This document shows positions 11,481 through 23,399 of a stretch of DNA of 64,000 bases, piece after piece. The stretch is from Alitta virens. Taxonomy: Eukaryota; Annelida; Polychaeta; Phyllodocida; Nereididae. The notes beneath the pieces are model-generated. The model ran no database searches, had not been told where the DNA came from, and saw only the letters and a list, made by a program, of their open reading frames with translations. The translations under genes and the position numbers were made by a program. The stretch is from positions 13,216,215 through 13,280,214 of the forward strand of contig OW028574.1 in the NCBI GenBank assembly GCA_932294295.1, in the 5' to 3' direction. Every line of letters begins with the position of its first letter. The first letter of the stretch is position 1.

Positions 11481-12689
11481 CCCACCCACAGTATATTATA
11501 ACCAGATAGAGGTTTGCCTCAAAATATTATGATTGCACTACAATTATACTGTGGAAATCTCTCTGACTAGGCTACTATTTAAAACCGTTGACTTACTAGA
11601 CATAATAGGATAAGTTAAACTGGCCACAGGGTCAGTCATTCTACATTCTGTCAAATGTGTAGAATGAGCTGTGTAAACCAACTGGAGGAAGTTGGATTGC
11701 TAGCAAAATGACCATAAGCACAATAGGTCCCACCACCCCTCACAAAGTTTATATGGATATCCATGTTTATAGGAACCATGGCAGTGGCCGAGGAGACTGG
11801 AAGAAGATGGGTTAATGATGCTGTGGACATCCTTCCTCTATACATTATTTACCAGAGAGCATATTCTCTTTACCTGTTATATGCTCAGCGGCTTGGTAAA
11901 TAGAATATCCTGTGCGCATGGCAAGTGTCAACCTTCATCAAGAATTGGCTGTGTGGTCCAGAGAAAGCATTTTGCATGAGATATTTTGCACAAATCAATT
12001 ATATTACATATAAACTGGGCTATAGCAGTATAATACTTTCTTAATTAATGAATATTGCAATTTGATAATAAAACTGTCTTCTCTGACCTGCGTTTCTATC
12101 ACTTGCTTAAAGATTCTTGGTGTCGTCTAATTCTAGTTAGCAAACAAGTAAGCACTGGTGTCCTAATGTCAGCAGGAAATGAAATTGCAGCCACTACAGA
12201 CCAGTAGTTGAATTTACTCTGCGGCACTCTCAGACTGTTTGTCATCTGTAAACTATATTGCTGACTGTTGCACTCACTTGTATTTATTTATTTTTCCAAG
12301 GAAATCACATAGCCAACAAGTGAAGGGTACAATGAAGACTTTGTTAGTGCTGAATCTTTAACTATTTCATCCTGTCTTATGGTCTAAGCTTTTAGGAAAA
12401 ACAAAAATTACACCAAAAAGACAAAATCGGGAAAATGCCTACATATTTCTCAGAAAGTAACTTAATAGGTTAATACATACATAACTGCCTGGAAAAGAAC
12501 TTGACAAACCAGCTAGACAGACCGCTAGAAGAAGACGTGGGTGCAATGACTTCCATTCCTGACATTCCTGCTTCAACCTTTATATTCAAGTATTTTCTTA
12601 TCTTTGTATTTTAAATGATTTATAAACAAAGTTATGATAATTTTACCTTAACTCTGTTCTCTACACTTATGCATACTCACTGGTTAGGT

Positions 12690-12760
12690 TGGTGGTGTTG
12701 TGGCTAAACATGTAGCTAAATCATCTCACATTTGTGGTTTGAATCCCAGCCTGGTAGATA
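12690..12760 (+). repeat. tRNA-SINE-like head
   Basis: TGTGGCTAAAC (A-box-like, around 12699) and GGTTTGAATCCCAG (an almost canonical B box, around 12736) are spaced about 35 bp apart. The cloverleaf is not convincing as a functional tRNA, so a tRNA-derived SINE head is the likelier reading. Confidence 0.5.
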
Positions 12761-13623
12761 CGTTTTACCTGAAAGTCATTCAAAAGCTATCAAATTAAAT
12801 GATTAAACATACTAGCAAATTAAAATTATATATATAGAAAAAAACACGCACATAGATCATCCTTGGTAAACTGCAGCTCCAAAAATATATACGAATATCA
12901 GAAAGTTTTATGGTTGAGTATAGATTAGATAATGTGTTACTTTTTTCTTAAACTGCAAATATTATAGATCAGAAAATTGCAATGTAAATTACTGTCATTT
13001 GTAGTTTTATCTTAATCAGATCTTGAATAGAAATGGCACATTCTAAGCTAGGCAGTGAATACACCAAGGGCATGCTAGAAGTTTCAAAAGGCTACATTAA
13101 TTTTTTCTCCTGATAATGAAGAAATAATAATTGAATATGACCTTTCATGATGAATTATACACAATTTCACATGTAGAATCAGCAAGATATAAAATTAACA
13201 AAGACAGCAATAAAAGGTTACTCTGAAGATTATTCTATCAATAGAAGCCCTCACCTTTTGACATGATTTATGGTTTGGAACAATGATATGGCAATATAGA
13301 TATAAAAAGCACTTCTCATATGAAACTGCATCAAAAGATCACACTCCAGTATTTAGAATGATATTTCACATGCCAACATATATAATATATTATAGTTTTG
13401 TAGTTATATATGTAATGGAGCAGTTATATACACATGTTTCTTCAAATTTATCCCAATGATATCCTTTTGCCGTACATTTAGACCAAATACCTCAGCTGCT
13501 ATCTATGATAATTGAAATATATAATTCATACTTTTAAAATCTACACACATAGAGTGATCATCTGGCCTATGAGTGATGTAGTATGCATATGAAAAGAATA
13601 ACTTTCTGTCTGATCTGATATTG

Positions 13624-13875
13624 GGACCCCATTGCCTTGCCATATATATGCATCCAGGATGATGGAGCGGACATTGATTAATGGAAGGCTTGAGTGACGT
13701 ATCGTTAAACACGTTCAATGCATCGCATAAGCATATCATCAATGGCACTGTGACGTGGCATATAGGAAGCCATCCATATGAGGAATGTTATTGTAATGAT
13801 GAATATGTCAGAAAGCTTGGGATCTATTTTCTGTATCTGCCTCATTGCCTATTCATGATGTCACTTTTGCGACAC
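13624..13875 (+). repeat. Conserved core of array unit 2
   Basis: Nearly identical to the copy at 52233 over the TATA-like element, GGATGATGGAGCGGACATTG, the TGACGTATCG site and GTGACGTGGCATATAGGAAG. An 85-codon plus frame (13681-13938) keeps the MEGLSDV start. Its C-terminal half differs completely from the other copies, which argues against a translated product. Confidence 0.7.
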
Positions 13876-13986
13876 ATACTACCAAACATTTTGGTTTCTG
13901 TGTGCTCAGAAGTGTTATTGACACTTGTTATTAAATAGGCATACAATTTCATTTTCAAAATAAAACATAGGCTGCACTGCAGCTAA

Positions 13987-16107
13987 ACCCTCAGCAAATA
14001 GCACACAGACATCATTAAAATTGTTAAGTGTTCGTCAGACAGGCAGGAGGGCGGGCGTTACACTTTTATTTCCAGAGCAGAACTCTAACACACACTTTCG
14101 ATTCTAAAAAGCTAAACTCTAACACTAATGCACTTACCCTTATGAAATTGTATACAGTAACACTCTATATGCCTTTTGATAGCCACACTGACATATCTTG
14201 GCTATGTTTTACAAAATTTGGAAATATATAATTTTTTTAGTGTTTATATAGTGTCTCCCTACCGAAACAATTGCCACTTGGTTTACATAGCCTGTTACGC
14301 GATGCTAATTAGAGTCCAAGATGTCATATTTTTTTAACTCTTGAATTTTTTCATTGTTCATTATATTCTGTTAAGTGTGATATAATACAATGTTCCTGTG
14401 GGTTATAATGTCTTACAAATATCTTACTTTTTAACAACAATCCACTCTGCTCAGAGTAAAGCCAAGTGAGCATAAAAAGTATTGTCTATCCTTTTCCTGC
14501 CATTTAATTGTTCTGTTTCAAAAAGATACACAATTTTCAACACAAGGGCATGTTCCCTTAACTAATCTTCAACTAAGATTATCATTTATATGTCAAAAAT
14601 AGTCATATATGGGTGGGCTATGGCAATAATCCTGAGGAATATATATGAAATTTAGCAACAATTTTATGCCACATAAAGATGTTGGGTATAATTTCATACA
14701 AAATGAACCTTTAAGGTTTGTATTTACTTGTATTAAAATAAATAAAGTCTAAATACAAATAAATACAAATCCTAAAGGTTTATTTTGTATGGAATGATAC
14801 TCAACACACCCATTTAATGCCTTTATACATCAAAATACTTTTTGCTCGCTGTTTACATTTAGCTGGCAACTGAAGGAACTATATATTATCAATTGCCATA
14901 TTACCTTCAACAGTTACTGAATTGTTGGGTTTCTGATTTGCATTAAATCTATGGCATTTAAATTAGTATTGATAACCGAACACTAATTATTATGAAATTG
15001 CTAATTATAAACAAAAACTGTTGAATGGGTTGAGCATGGCAATACTATAATCAAATATTTAAAAATTGTATCCACATGAATTGTACAACATTTATTGCTG
15101 TCCTTGCTAAGTATGGGATGCTAAGGAATATGAAGGAAGCATCACAATTTTTAGCATTTTTTTCTCCAGATTTTCCATTATTATGAAAAAAAAAAAGAAG
15201 GATGAAACAAATGTCATAATGAAGCTTAAAAGTGAAAGTACTATAATTTAGATGTAATGATCATGGAGTCCACAAATTTATCTCTACACTATTTTAGACT
15301 TATTCTTATTAAGTTTTGTATGCATGTAAGTGCTGCTCTGGAAACAGAATTGTTTATGTTGTTTTTTTTATTCCATTTTCAAAATATTTTAAAACACAGC
15401 TGAGATATGTTGATGTGACTATCAAAATGCGCAACTAAGCTATGTAGAGTAATAACATATAAAACGATGTTCGGGTAAATGCATTAATGCCAGATTTCTG
15501 TTCTGGAAACACAATTTAACACTATTTTTAGCATTTTTTTCTGATTTTTCATAATTATGTAATCAGCATGAAATGAATATCAAAATGAAGTTTGAAAAGT
15601 GAAAATACTATAATTTAGATATGTTATTGATACAATTTCAGTCATGTAGGGTAAATTGTGTCTTTTGTATGGAGGTTTGAAAAAGTAGGAATTTTCCCTA
15701 TTTTGTCCTTATTTTAAAAATTCTATAGTATTTTGGCCATGAGACCCCAAAAAGGCACCACTACACTATTTTAGACACATTATGATAATTTAAAAGTTTT
15801 AAGCATGTAGGTGCTGTAGTGTCAGAGTTCTGCTCCAGAAACGAAACAAAAAAGTTTTTTCAATTTTTTCCAAATTTTGTAACACATAGCCAACATATGT
15901 CAATTTGACTATCAGAAGGCACCACTAGGCCATCTAGAGTATAACTGTACACAATTTTGTTGGGGTAAGTGCATTAGAGTTAGAGTTCTGCTCCGGAAAC
16001 GAAAGTGTTACGCCAGTCCACTCGTTAGCCCACCCAGCCGCCCGTCTGCCTGTCCGACGGACATTGATGATAACAAAAACCCTTTTCAAAATTTGTTTGC
16101 TGAGGGT
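13987..16107. mobile_element. Non-autonomous DNA transposon with ~230-bp terminal inverted repeats
   Basis: The left 230 bp (ACCCTCAGCAAA...) and the reverse complement of the right 230 bp share long segments: GTCCG/GTTCGTCAGACAGGCAG, GGCGTTACAC/GGCGTAACAC, CCAGAGCAGAACTCTAAC, AATGCACTTACCC and TTGGCTATGT/TGTTACAAAATTTGG. TAA flanks both ends (13984-13986 and 16108-16110). The interior has no gene. It contains a central palindrome (14672-14820) and three diverged subrepeats in its right half, near 15160-15360, 15400-15640 and 15757-15990. The element lies inside array unit 2. The superfamily is not recognised. Confidence 0.85.
14672..14820. repeat. Long imperfect palindrome
   Basis: Arms of about 65-70 bp (left: TTTCATACAAAATGAACCTT; right reverse complement: TTCCATACAAAATAAACCTT) meet near 14748 around an AATAAATAAAGTCTAAATAC centre. 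This would extrude as a cruciform or form a long RNA hairpin. It lies inside the long-TIR element. Confidence 0.8.
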
Positions 16108-16119
16108 TAAAAATCAGCA

Positions 16120-16830
16120 CTAACATGGCTGCAGTGTGGCCTTGTGATTTTGAGGTTGTTCAACCTTTCAGAGGGCAAGAGAAATTCTCAGCCAGAGTGC
16201 TCGTTTTAGCAAATCATTTTGTATGAGAAGAAATGTTCTAAAACCTGGGGTAAGCATATAACCTGGAATGGCCTCAAACCACAAGGTGGGAATTCTTCCA
16301 CTGAACGTAACCATCATGCAGGGTGGCCCCTTGAGCTTTGGGTGTTTGCTTGTACTTACATATTAAATGATGCAGTTGTTATCTGATATGACATATTCAG
16401 AAAACACTAACTCAGTCTGCTTCAACCAAGCAGCACCAGAATACATTAGGTAAAAGCTAACAATGAATTCCAAGTCTCAAATAAATTAGGCATACAAATT
16501 TTGTCACACAGTAAAAAATGTATTTAATTGTTAATTTTATGATTGGTAGAAATTCATGAGTAATGTGATGCAGATGTGCAGAGGGAAAGATCACCATTAA
16601 CATTCTCTATCTTGCATGGTGATACATTGCAGGTAAAATAGCATCTAGACAGTGGCCCTGTCCACTAAGCAGAGTTATTGCTTGACCTTTTTGCTCTGTC
16701 TGGCTAATATAAGCTGTTGCACACAGCTTTGTGTGCAGTGTTTGTTGCCCCCAGTATAGAGAGCTCAGGATGTGGATCTTACCTTTTGGTGTAGTTATCA
16801 CAGCTTTATGACACAACAATTGTCAATGCT
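16120..16830 (+). repeat. Array blocks B and C of unit 2
   Basis: A SINE-like head (GTGGCCTTGTGATTTTGAGG, around 16135) with a following CAACCTTTCAGAGGGCA matches 8955-9005. The block GCAGGGTGGCCCCTTGAGCT at 16318-16340 through 16710 closely matches 33330-33740. The minus frame at 16607-16819 has no recognisable motif. Confidence 0.65.
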
Positions 16831-16899
16831 AGGAAATGATTATTAAAATTCAATTACTAACAAGATGCTGAAAGGGTAACATCAGAGAAATGTATCCAA

Positions 16900-17272
16900 A
16901 TGTTACTGGTCACTGGTCTGAATGCAGTGTAGTAGTTCGTTGATGCGCTGTGGAGATTGCTTTACTAGGAAGGAGCTGAGAAGTTTGTAAGTTTAATTCT
17001 TGGTTTATTGTATTACTTTAGTCCATTATAAATTTATTGTATTTATACTTAAATGGCTGGGCCCATGTTATGCCTAATGTGTATATCTCACTATGTATAC
17101 AAAAAATTCACCCTAGTTGTATGTTTTGCATGTCTTGTCTGTCTTGTATGTCTTTCTGTGTATTTATGCCTTGTTTCTGCTTTACAGATTCACCAGTTAG
17201 TCAACACTATTCTGAGTGAAATAAAGACTTAGTTTCGTAACAAGTTTGTTCTTCTTCGCGGCCGTCACAATG
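16900..17272 (+). promoter_or_regulatory. Putative 5' LTR / leader of the BEL/Pao relic
   Basis: This is sequence between array homology and the gag start. It includes TGTCTTGTCTGTCTTG repeats, an AATAAAG polyadenylation-like signal at about 17220, and an end in ...GCGGCCGTCACA before AATGAATAAACTTCTTC. The second LTR is missing, so the limits cannot be set by comparison. Finding an intact relative elsewhere in the genome would settle this. Confidence 0.35.
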
Positions 17273-17315
17273 AATAAACTTCTTCAATCGCAGTTAAGCA
17301 GTTCGAGTACCAATT

Positions 17316-18240
17316 ATGACAGATGAACTGAAGACAGCCAGGGGCAAGTTGAAGGGCCAGGTGACCAGATCCATTAATTCAATCAGGAAATTCAAGTCCG
17401 AAGAAGATGAAGGAAAGGTGAAAGCTAAGTCGGAGAAACTAAAAGAGAGATTTGACGCATTTGAGACCGCCCACGACAAATATCATGACACCTTAGCGAC
17501 CGAGGCTGAATGGCTGGAAAGTGATGAGTATTTATATGCTGTGCAAGATAATTACATCAATACTCTTGAGTTGACAAAGGCATGGTTAAGGGGCAGAAGT
17601 GGTATTCAAGCTGTAAAACCTGTAGCAGAATCAGTTGAAGTGAAGCTTACTGTTCATTTAGTAGATGTGTTTAATGCCATCAATCAGCCTAGAATTGAGA
17701 TTGAAACTTTTGATGGTAGCCCTGCCAAGTTTCACATCTTCATGACTACATTTGACGAAGTTGTGGATGAGGCGCCCCAAGATGACCGAACGAAATTAAC
17801 ACGTCTGTTGAGTGTCACCAGTGGAGATGCCAGAAGTGACATTAGGGGCTGTGTTCTCATCAAAGGTGCAGAAGGCTACAAAATGGCATGGGAGATCCTA
17901 AGAAATCACTTTGGGGATGATCATCTGGTAACAGAATGGATAATCAATGATCTGCAATATGGTGGACCCATGAGATCATCCAAAGAACTTCAACAACTGG
18001 CCGATGAATTGCATTGCTGTCACAGGACTCAGATGGACAATCTTCACGAGGTGGAAAGTCAAACCTGCATCTTCTAAATCGTGAGTCGTCTGTTACCGTA
18101 TCTCCAGAATAGGTGGAAGAAGCATGCACTTGATGCCAAGAGTGAATCGAAGAAATATCCAGGCTTCAAGGAACTAGTTGACTCATTGCCAGAGAGGCAG
18201 GTAATGCAAATGATCCCATCTATGGCAAGATGGGACAAAG
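17316..18240 (+). pseudogene. BEL/Pao gag
   Basis: The open part (253 codons) has a charged coiled-coil-like N-terminus (residues ~1-60, rich in Lys/Glu/Arg). A stretch typical of BEL/Pao gag (DUF1759-like) follows: IETFDGSPAKFHIFMTTFDE at residues ~127-146, then KLTRLLSVTSGDAR and GYKMAWEILRNHFGD. In this family the protein packages the element RNA. A TAA at 18075-18077 interrupts it, and the same frame then continues with recognisable gag sequence (SRLLPYLQNRWKKHALD, then YPGFKELVD) to about 18240. The stop is thus a nonsense mutation and not the natural end. Confidence 0.85.
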
Positions 18241-18329
18241 AGTAAGGAATAGTGATGAAAACTGTAAGAAATTTAGTGCCTCTTCATGAAAACAATCCTC
18301 TTCATTTTCCTCAGTTGTAAATGAATCAA

Positions 18330-19044
18330 ATTTTAAATGGAAGAGGCCTCCTTGTTTATTGTGCAAGAATGATCACAAATTATTGTATTGTCCATCTTTT
18401 AGAACGATGAAGCCAGCTGATAGGCTCCTTATGTGCATGAACATAAGCTTTGTGAGAATTGTTTGCTTAACAATCACGTTACAGATAATTGTAGGAGACC
18501 TTCTATATATGATGTCTCTGGGTGTGGCAAGAAGCATACACAATACATCCATGTGAAGCAGTCTGGTCATGAAAAGAAAGATTGTTATGACAAGAAAGGT
18601 AAACAAGTCAATGCTAATAATATAAGTGTAGATGCTGAGGTTCATATGCCAATTGTAGAAGTTAAAGTGAATGAATCTTACCATGTTGGAGCTCTGCTGG
18701 ATACTGCTTCCAGTAGCAGCTTCTGTTCTCGCAGTCTTGTTGAAAAGTTATGCATGCAAAGTACCATTGTCAAATATTTCCTGAACACGCTTGAAAATTC
18801 TGTTAAAAAGCAGTCTAATGTTGTTAATTTCAAAATTTCTGCTAAAGATAGGAGCAATGCTTTGTATCTTTCAGATGTGTCTGTAGTGGATAAAATTCCC
18901 ATGCGATCAGCACCTGTACATTTTCAATCCTACTGTCATCTTAAAGATTTGCAATTTTCACAAACCAATGGTACAGTAGAAATTCCATCGGACAAGATAA
19001 TTCTGAAGCGTTGTTCCTCCCTCAGAGATTGTCACCTCAAATAG
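18330..19044 (+). pseudogene. BEL/Pao nucleocapsid knuckles and aspartic protease
   Basis: The first segment (about 18340-18425) reads CLLCKNDHKLLYCPSF, the first half of the BEL-type double zinc knuckle. A frameshift near 18430 leads into LCENCLLNNHVTDNC, the second half. In the same frame, at about 18695-18720, is LLDTASSSSFCS, matching the D-T-G/A-S/A active site of retropepsin-like proteases after a conserved VEVKVN strand. The protease would cleave the polyprotein. The frame ends at 19044, where about 150 bp or more of the usual pol spacer and RT start are missing. Confidence 0.8.
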
Positions 19045-19199
19045 AGTTTGGTATTTGCCGCATTAAGCAGTTATCTCAGACAAGAAACCTGGAAAGACTC
19101 GTAATGTTTTTGATTGTGCGGCTAAGTATAAAGGTGAATCCCTCAATTCAATTGTTTCCAAGGTCCTGATCTGAACAATAGGCTATTGAATGTTATGTT

Positions 19200-19490
19200 G
19201 AGATTCGTCAGCATCCATATGCAATAATGGCAGATATCGAAGGTATGTATCATCAAGTTTTGGTGCCAGTGAAGGATCGAGACACCCTTAGGTTTCTTTA
19301 GTTTGATGATTCGGGCGACATTTATCAGTTCCGAATGACTCGACATCTCTTGGAAGTGTATGGTGCTCGAGTAGCATGATGTATGCTCTGCGAAGAATCT
19401 TGGTTGATAATCCTCAAATTGATCCAGTGGTTGTAGACACAATAATGCATTCTTTCTTGATGATTGCCTTAAATCTGTGTCTTCCAGAGA
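19200..19490 (+). pseudogene. BEL/Pao reverse transcriptase fragment
   Basis: IMADIEGMYHQVLVPVKDRD (from about 19224), then FRMTRHLL and MMYALRRIL, then SFFLDDCLKSV (about 19449-19480) match the palm motifs of BEL/Pao RT. The last is the position of the YVDD catalytic box and here reads FLDD. A TAG at about 19300 sits where a Trp is expected after TLRFL, and there is a frameshift near 19350. The fingers domain upstream is missing. It is not functional. Confidence 0.8.
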
Positions 19491-20127
19491 TGAAGGTGAA
19501 GTCGTGAGTCAGGGTTCGAAATCTGTTTTGTCTGAAGCTGGGTTCAACTTGACCAAGTTTGTTACAAATGACTTACAGTTGTTAAGTGGGATTCCGGAAA
19601 ATGAATGTGCAAAAGAGACAAAGATTTCTCATCTGACTGCAAGTCCAAAGCCCTGGGTGTCAAGTGGAATGTCACAAGGGATGTTCTTTATTTTGATGTT
19701 TCAGTTGACTCTAGAGCTGAGTTTTGTAGCATCTTATTTTGATCCCTTGGGAATAGTCAGCCCTGTTGTAGTCACAGGTAAATTATTGTTTCAGGAGGCT
19801 ACAAGACTTAAGTTGCCATGGGATTCAGAAGTGCCTGATAGTTTGAAATATAAGTGGGAGTCCTGGTTGCAGGTTTTAAAGATGCTCACAAATTTTGAAG
19901 TTCCGCATTGTGTCAAGCCACTTGGTTTTGAAGAGGCGTTCCTAGAATTGCATCATTTTAGCGATGTGAGCAAGAAAGCTTTTGGTTGTTGCTCATATTT
20001 TAGGTGCGTCGACAAGAGTGGTCGTCTTAGTGTGGCTCTAGTTTTGAGTAAGAGTAAAGTTGCTCCATTAAAACAGATCACTATTCCGCGACTTGAATTG
20101 CAAGCTGCAGTTCTCGCAGCAAGAGAA
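19477..20127 (+). pseudogene. BEL/Pao A17 (Pao peptidase-type) region
   Basis: YFDPLGIVSPVVVTGKLLFQ, WDSEVPDSLKYKWESWL, HHFSDVSKKAFGCCSYFR and ITIPRLELQAAVLAAR are hallmark strings of the Pao A17 region that follows RT and precedes RNase H. A local frameshift pair around 19610-19720 garbles the start. The reading passes into array DNA at about 20128, so the last ~20 residues of the open frame (to 20187) are not element-derived. Confidence 0.85.
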
Positions 20128-20693
20128 TGCACAGAATGCACTGATCAATCAACCAGAGCATTGCTCTACCATCATTCATCTCCTTGATGCAAACTCAAGA
20201 CAATGCACAAACTGTGCCAATAGCTTCATTTCTGAGAGGCTTGTTACTTATTTTTCCTGAACATTCAAAGGAATGTCCACATGTAATATATCAGATTGAA
20301 ATAATCAGTATTAAATCTAATAAACAGTTTGCACAGGTTGTACCTGTACCATAGCGCAAACTGTTTTGAAAATTCCCCAGTACAGATTAAGCATTGCATA
20401 AATGTCATGATTTTGAAATTTAAATGATTGCAGCCATTCATTTAATATGAATTGTATTATGAAAAATGAAAGATAATTTTTTATCTGTCTACTATATTTA
20501 TGTATCTGCTGTCAAATTCTATGGGGTCAAATGAAACAAGACTGCATTCCATTGTGATGTTAAATTAAAAAATTTTGGTATTCAATAGATATTCTTGAAT
20601 TTTATTAAATATAAATTGTGAAATGTTCTACTTAGTTCTACAAACTGACATATAAGAACTTTATCATGTATTCTCACAAGAAAAAGACACCAA

Positions 20694-21160
20694 AAGACTG
20701 GAAGCAAAGCAAGTTGATGAAATGATGAATCTCTCCTACCAGGTGTCATGCAAACATACAAGAAGCTCCTCCTGCTCTGTGACAAGGATTACTTTGTTTG
20801 TGTATTGGTATTGTTATTAATATCTGTGCCAGGTATGGGATAGCTAGGAATGTTTAACCGGGACGTGCTTAATCTCCTGAGGGCACATAGAAGGAATAAT
20901 TTGCAGATTTTTAAGAAAAACTCTTCTTCAAATGGATAATCAACACCTTCCTAAAGGAAGTCTAGCTGTAACAAGCCTGACAACTTTAAAAAGTACACTA
21001 GACAAGAAGTGGAAGGATCATCCTTTGAAATTAACTGAAGGAGACCCACCCACAGTACCAAATTCTTCATATCATACTGTTCTGAGTAGAGAGGTTGAAG
21101 AACCTGAGCTCAGTGACTTGTACACTGCCATGAAATACTTTGTAAACAATCAATAATTTG
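20694..21160 (+). pseudogene. Relic LINE C-terminus in array unit 2
   Basis: Within the plus frame 20932-21156, LTTLKSTLDKKWKDHPLK resembles the conserved end of many LINE ORF2 proteins (a phi-x-F-K-x-x-L-D-x-x-W pattern). Upstream, RLEAKQVDEMMNLSYQ followed by QTYKKLL is compatible with the preceding conserved helix. Frame changes separate the parts. The same block lies at the same place in units 1, 3 and 4, so it was fixed before the array formed. The identification rests on motif style only. Confidence 0.5.
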
Positions 21161-21529
21161 ATGTGACTGGAATTGATAGTACTAATGAACAAGGTAGAAA
21201 ACTGATAATTGATTCGATAATAAAAGAAACAGCAGAATACATACAGTATATAGAGCATTTAAAAAGGCAAAAAATTTTAATTCATGTAATTAATTTATAA
21301 GATGTGTAACTACTTTAAAACATCTTGCGGATGATAAAAGTTCCCAGAAGAAATGCCTGAAAATAATGACATTACCGTAAGTGTATGTGACATCGAAACT
21401 ACTTCTCATACGCAATCATATTTCAACCAGAAATCAAATTGATGATAAAATTATACACAAAAAATCTCTCTGACTATTTAAAACTTACTAGACATAGTAA
21501 GATAAGTTAAAAAGGCCATGGGATCAGTC

Positions 21530-21900
21530 ATTCTACATTATGTCAAATTTGTAGAATGAGCTCTGTAAAGCAGACTGGAGGAAGTTAGATTGCTAGCAAA
21601 ACGACCATCATGAGCCCAATAGGTCCCACCACCCCTCACAAAGTTTATGTGCTACTGGGGAAAGGTTTGTCATTATAGGAACCTTGGCAGCAGCTAAGGA
21701 GAATGGTAGAAGATGGGTTTATGATGCTGTGGACATCCTTCCTCTATACATTATTTACCAGAGAGCACCATATTCTCTTTACCTGTTATATTCTCAGTGG
21801 CTTGGTAAATAGATTATCCTGTGCACGTGGCAAGTGTCAACCTCCATCTATAACAGGCTGTCCAGAGAAAGCGTTTTGTGTGGGATATTTTGCAAAAATC
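21530..21900 (+). repeat. Array block G of unit 2
   Basis: GGTCCCACCACCCCTCACAA, GTGCCACTGGGGAAAGGTTT and TTATTTACCAGAGAGCACCA recur in units 1-5. A 119-codon plus frame starts here (21703-22062), and its first ~60 codons are shared with 28187 and 36270. The copy in unit 1 has a stop in the equivalent of that frame, and no family is recognised. I treat it as non-coding repeat. Confidence 0.6.
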
Positions 21901-22998
21901 AATCGTCTTACAAATAAATATAACAGTATTACTTTCTTAATTAATGAATATTGCAATTTGATAATAAAACTGAATTCCCTGACATGCGTTTCTATCATTT
22001 GCTTGAAGACTTCATGGTGCTGTCTAATTTCAGTTAGCAAGCAAGAAAGCACTGGTGTCTAAATGCCAGCAGGAAATGAAATTTCACCCACTAAAGACCA
22101 GTAATTAAAGAATATTGCTGATTCTTCCCCTGACTAAGTGTTTTTGTGCAATTTCTTTTTCTTTGGAAATCCCATAGCTAACAAGTGAAGTACCCAATAA
22201 AGACTTGGTAAGTGCCAAATCTTTGACCATTTCATCTTTCCTTCTGGTCTAAGCTTTAAAGCAAACAAAAATTACACTGGTCAATAAGACAAAATGTTAC
22301 CTAATCACAAACATACCATATGCCAAATTTGGACCAGTGACATGAGCTATTGTTAATTATACATGATTGTCAGAATCTCCATATTTCATGATTGTCTTGG
22401 TACTAGATGTCAGGTCTTGTTATGTCACTCTCTCGATAGAATGATCTATTAAATTAAGTTCAGGGTAATTACTGCTGCATTTAAAAAAGCACTAGACTAC
22501 CTACATATTTCTCAAAAGTAACTTAAGGTAAATGCATACATAACTGCCTGTAAATCAACCTGACAAACCAGCTAGACAGACTGCTGCCAGATCATGCTAT
22601 GGCGTTGGTGCTGTGACTTCCGTTCCTGACATCCCTAATTACCTTCCTTAGCAGACGAGCTCAGTGTTGGCTGACCAAGATTCTGATATGGCTTAGTCAG
22701 CTATCTGCCTAAATCAGAAATTGTAATTAGGTCAATATAATTGGAAAATGCACATTGGACTAGTACAAAAAATGACCGTGCTACAAATAGACTACATGAT
22801 TGCTAATGCTTCTTCAGCTGACATTATTATCACTTCACAGGGCAGTTCCTTGGTGTAAAAGCGAAATTTTAAGGGCCAATATTACACCAGCATCAGTACC
22901 AGAACAATGACAGCTACAGAAATATCCTGTAAAATTATTTTATCATGCACTACTATACAGAAGACCTGTAAAATGGTTTACAGTATGTAAATATAAAG

Positions 22999-23280
22999 TT
23001 GGCAGTCTGCAATAAACACAATCAGTCAATGAACATCTGCTATCAGGTAGTGATCTCTGGCACTGTCTCACCAGTCCAAGTTGCTGATTCAAACTCATGC
23101 AGCGCTCAAGAAGCGTCAAGTGTTTGTCCATCAGTTGAAGCTAATATATCACAGGACAAAGGCTGGTGTAAAATTTGCCTTATGCCAATGGTTTACTACA
23201 TTAGTTTAGTGCAAATGAAGCCAGATGAACAGCCAAAAAAGTTAAAAGAGCTGCAGTATGAAAAGGTGTTTTAAATACAG
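22999..23280 (+). repeat. Array block I of unit 2
   Basis: The 91-codon plus frame (22999-23274) is shared in part with 37597-37791: both read GTVSPVQVADSNSCSAQEAS or a near variant, with SVCPSVEANISQD. The match is at the DNA level and includes indels that change the frame's end. The diverged copies at 51150 and 51800 lack the frame. No known domain is seen. Confidence 0.55.
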
Positions 23281-23399
23281 TATTAATAATCATGATTTTT
23301 TTGAAAAGTAATGCTTTTGTAAACATGTCTATGAGAAACATTGACATGAAACAAGATATGCAATGTTGGTATCCATGGGAACACAATGTAGTATCTGAA

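Larger units (their letters stand above)
8552..13623 (+). repeat. Array unit 1
   Basis: About 5.07 kb, the least disrupted unit. It contains the core (8552-8800), a SINE-like head (8950-9010), a SINE insertion (9289-9535), block C (9600-9710), D/E (10110-10560), the LINE relic (11320-11480), G (11640-11990), H (12160-12560), a tRNA-SINE-like head (12690-12760) and J (13080-13560). Block I is not recognised here. Confidence 0.75.
16900..20128 (+). mobile_element. BEL/Pao LTR retrotransposon relic, internally deleted and 3'-truncated
   Basis: Gag, CCHC knuckle, aspartic protease, part of RT and the Pao-specific A17 region occur in the canonical BEL/Pao order (17316-20127). RNase H, integrase and the 3' LTR are absent. 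The A17 frame runs straight into array block E at about 20128 (GCACAGAATGCACTGATCAA, compare 34651 and 26332). The right end was therefore lost by a deletion that fused it to array sequence. The left boundary is uncertain, somewhere between the end of array block C (about 16800) and the leader at 17200. An AATAAA at about 17220 and a CCGTCACA just before 17272 may be the end of a 5' LTR. Confidence 0.85.
20128..22640 (+). repeat. Array blocks E-H of unit 2, near-duplicate of 34650-37210
   Basis: From GCACAGAATGCACTGATCAA onward this stretch tracks unit 4 almost base for base for about 2.5 kb, with small indels. For example, a ~60-bp ATATAAATTGCTTTTTTGGT... segment present in unit 4 (35120-35240) is missing here near 20615. 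Similarity to units 1 and 3 is clearly lower. Confidence 0.8.

Noticed and set aside
12690..12760. Functional tRNA gene
   Set aside because: A- and B-box-like motifs are present, but the stems do not form a convincing cloverleaf.
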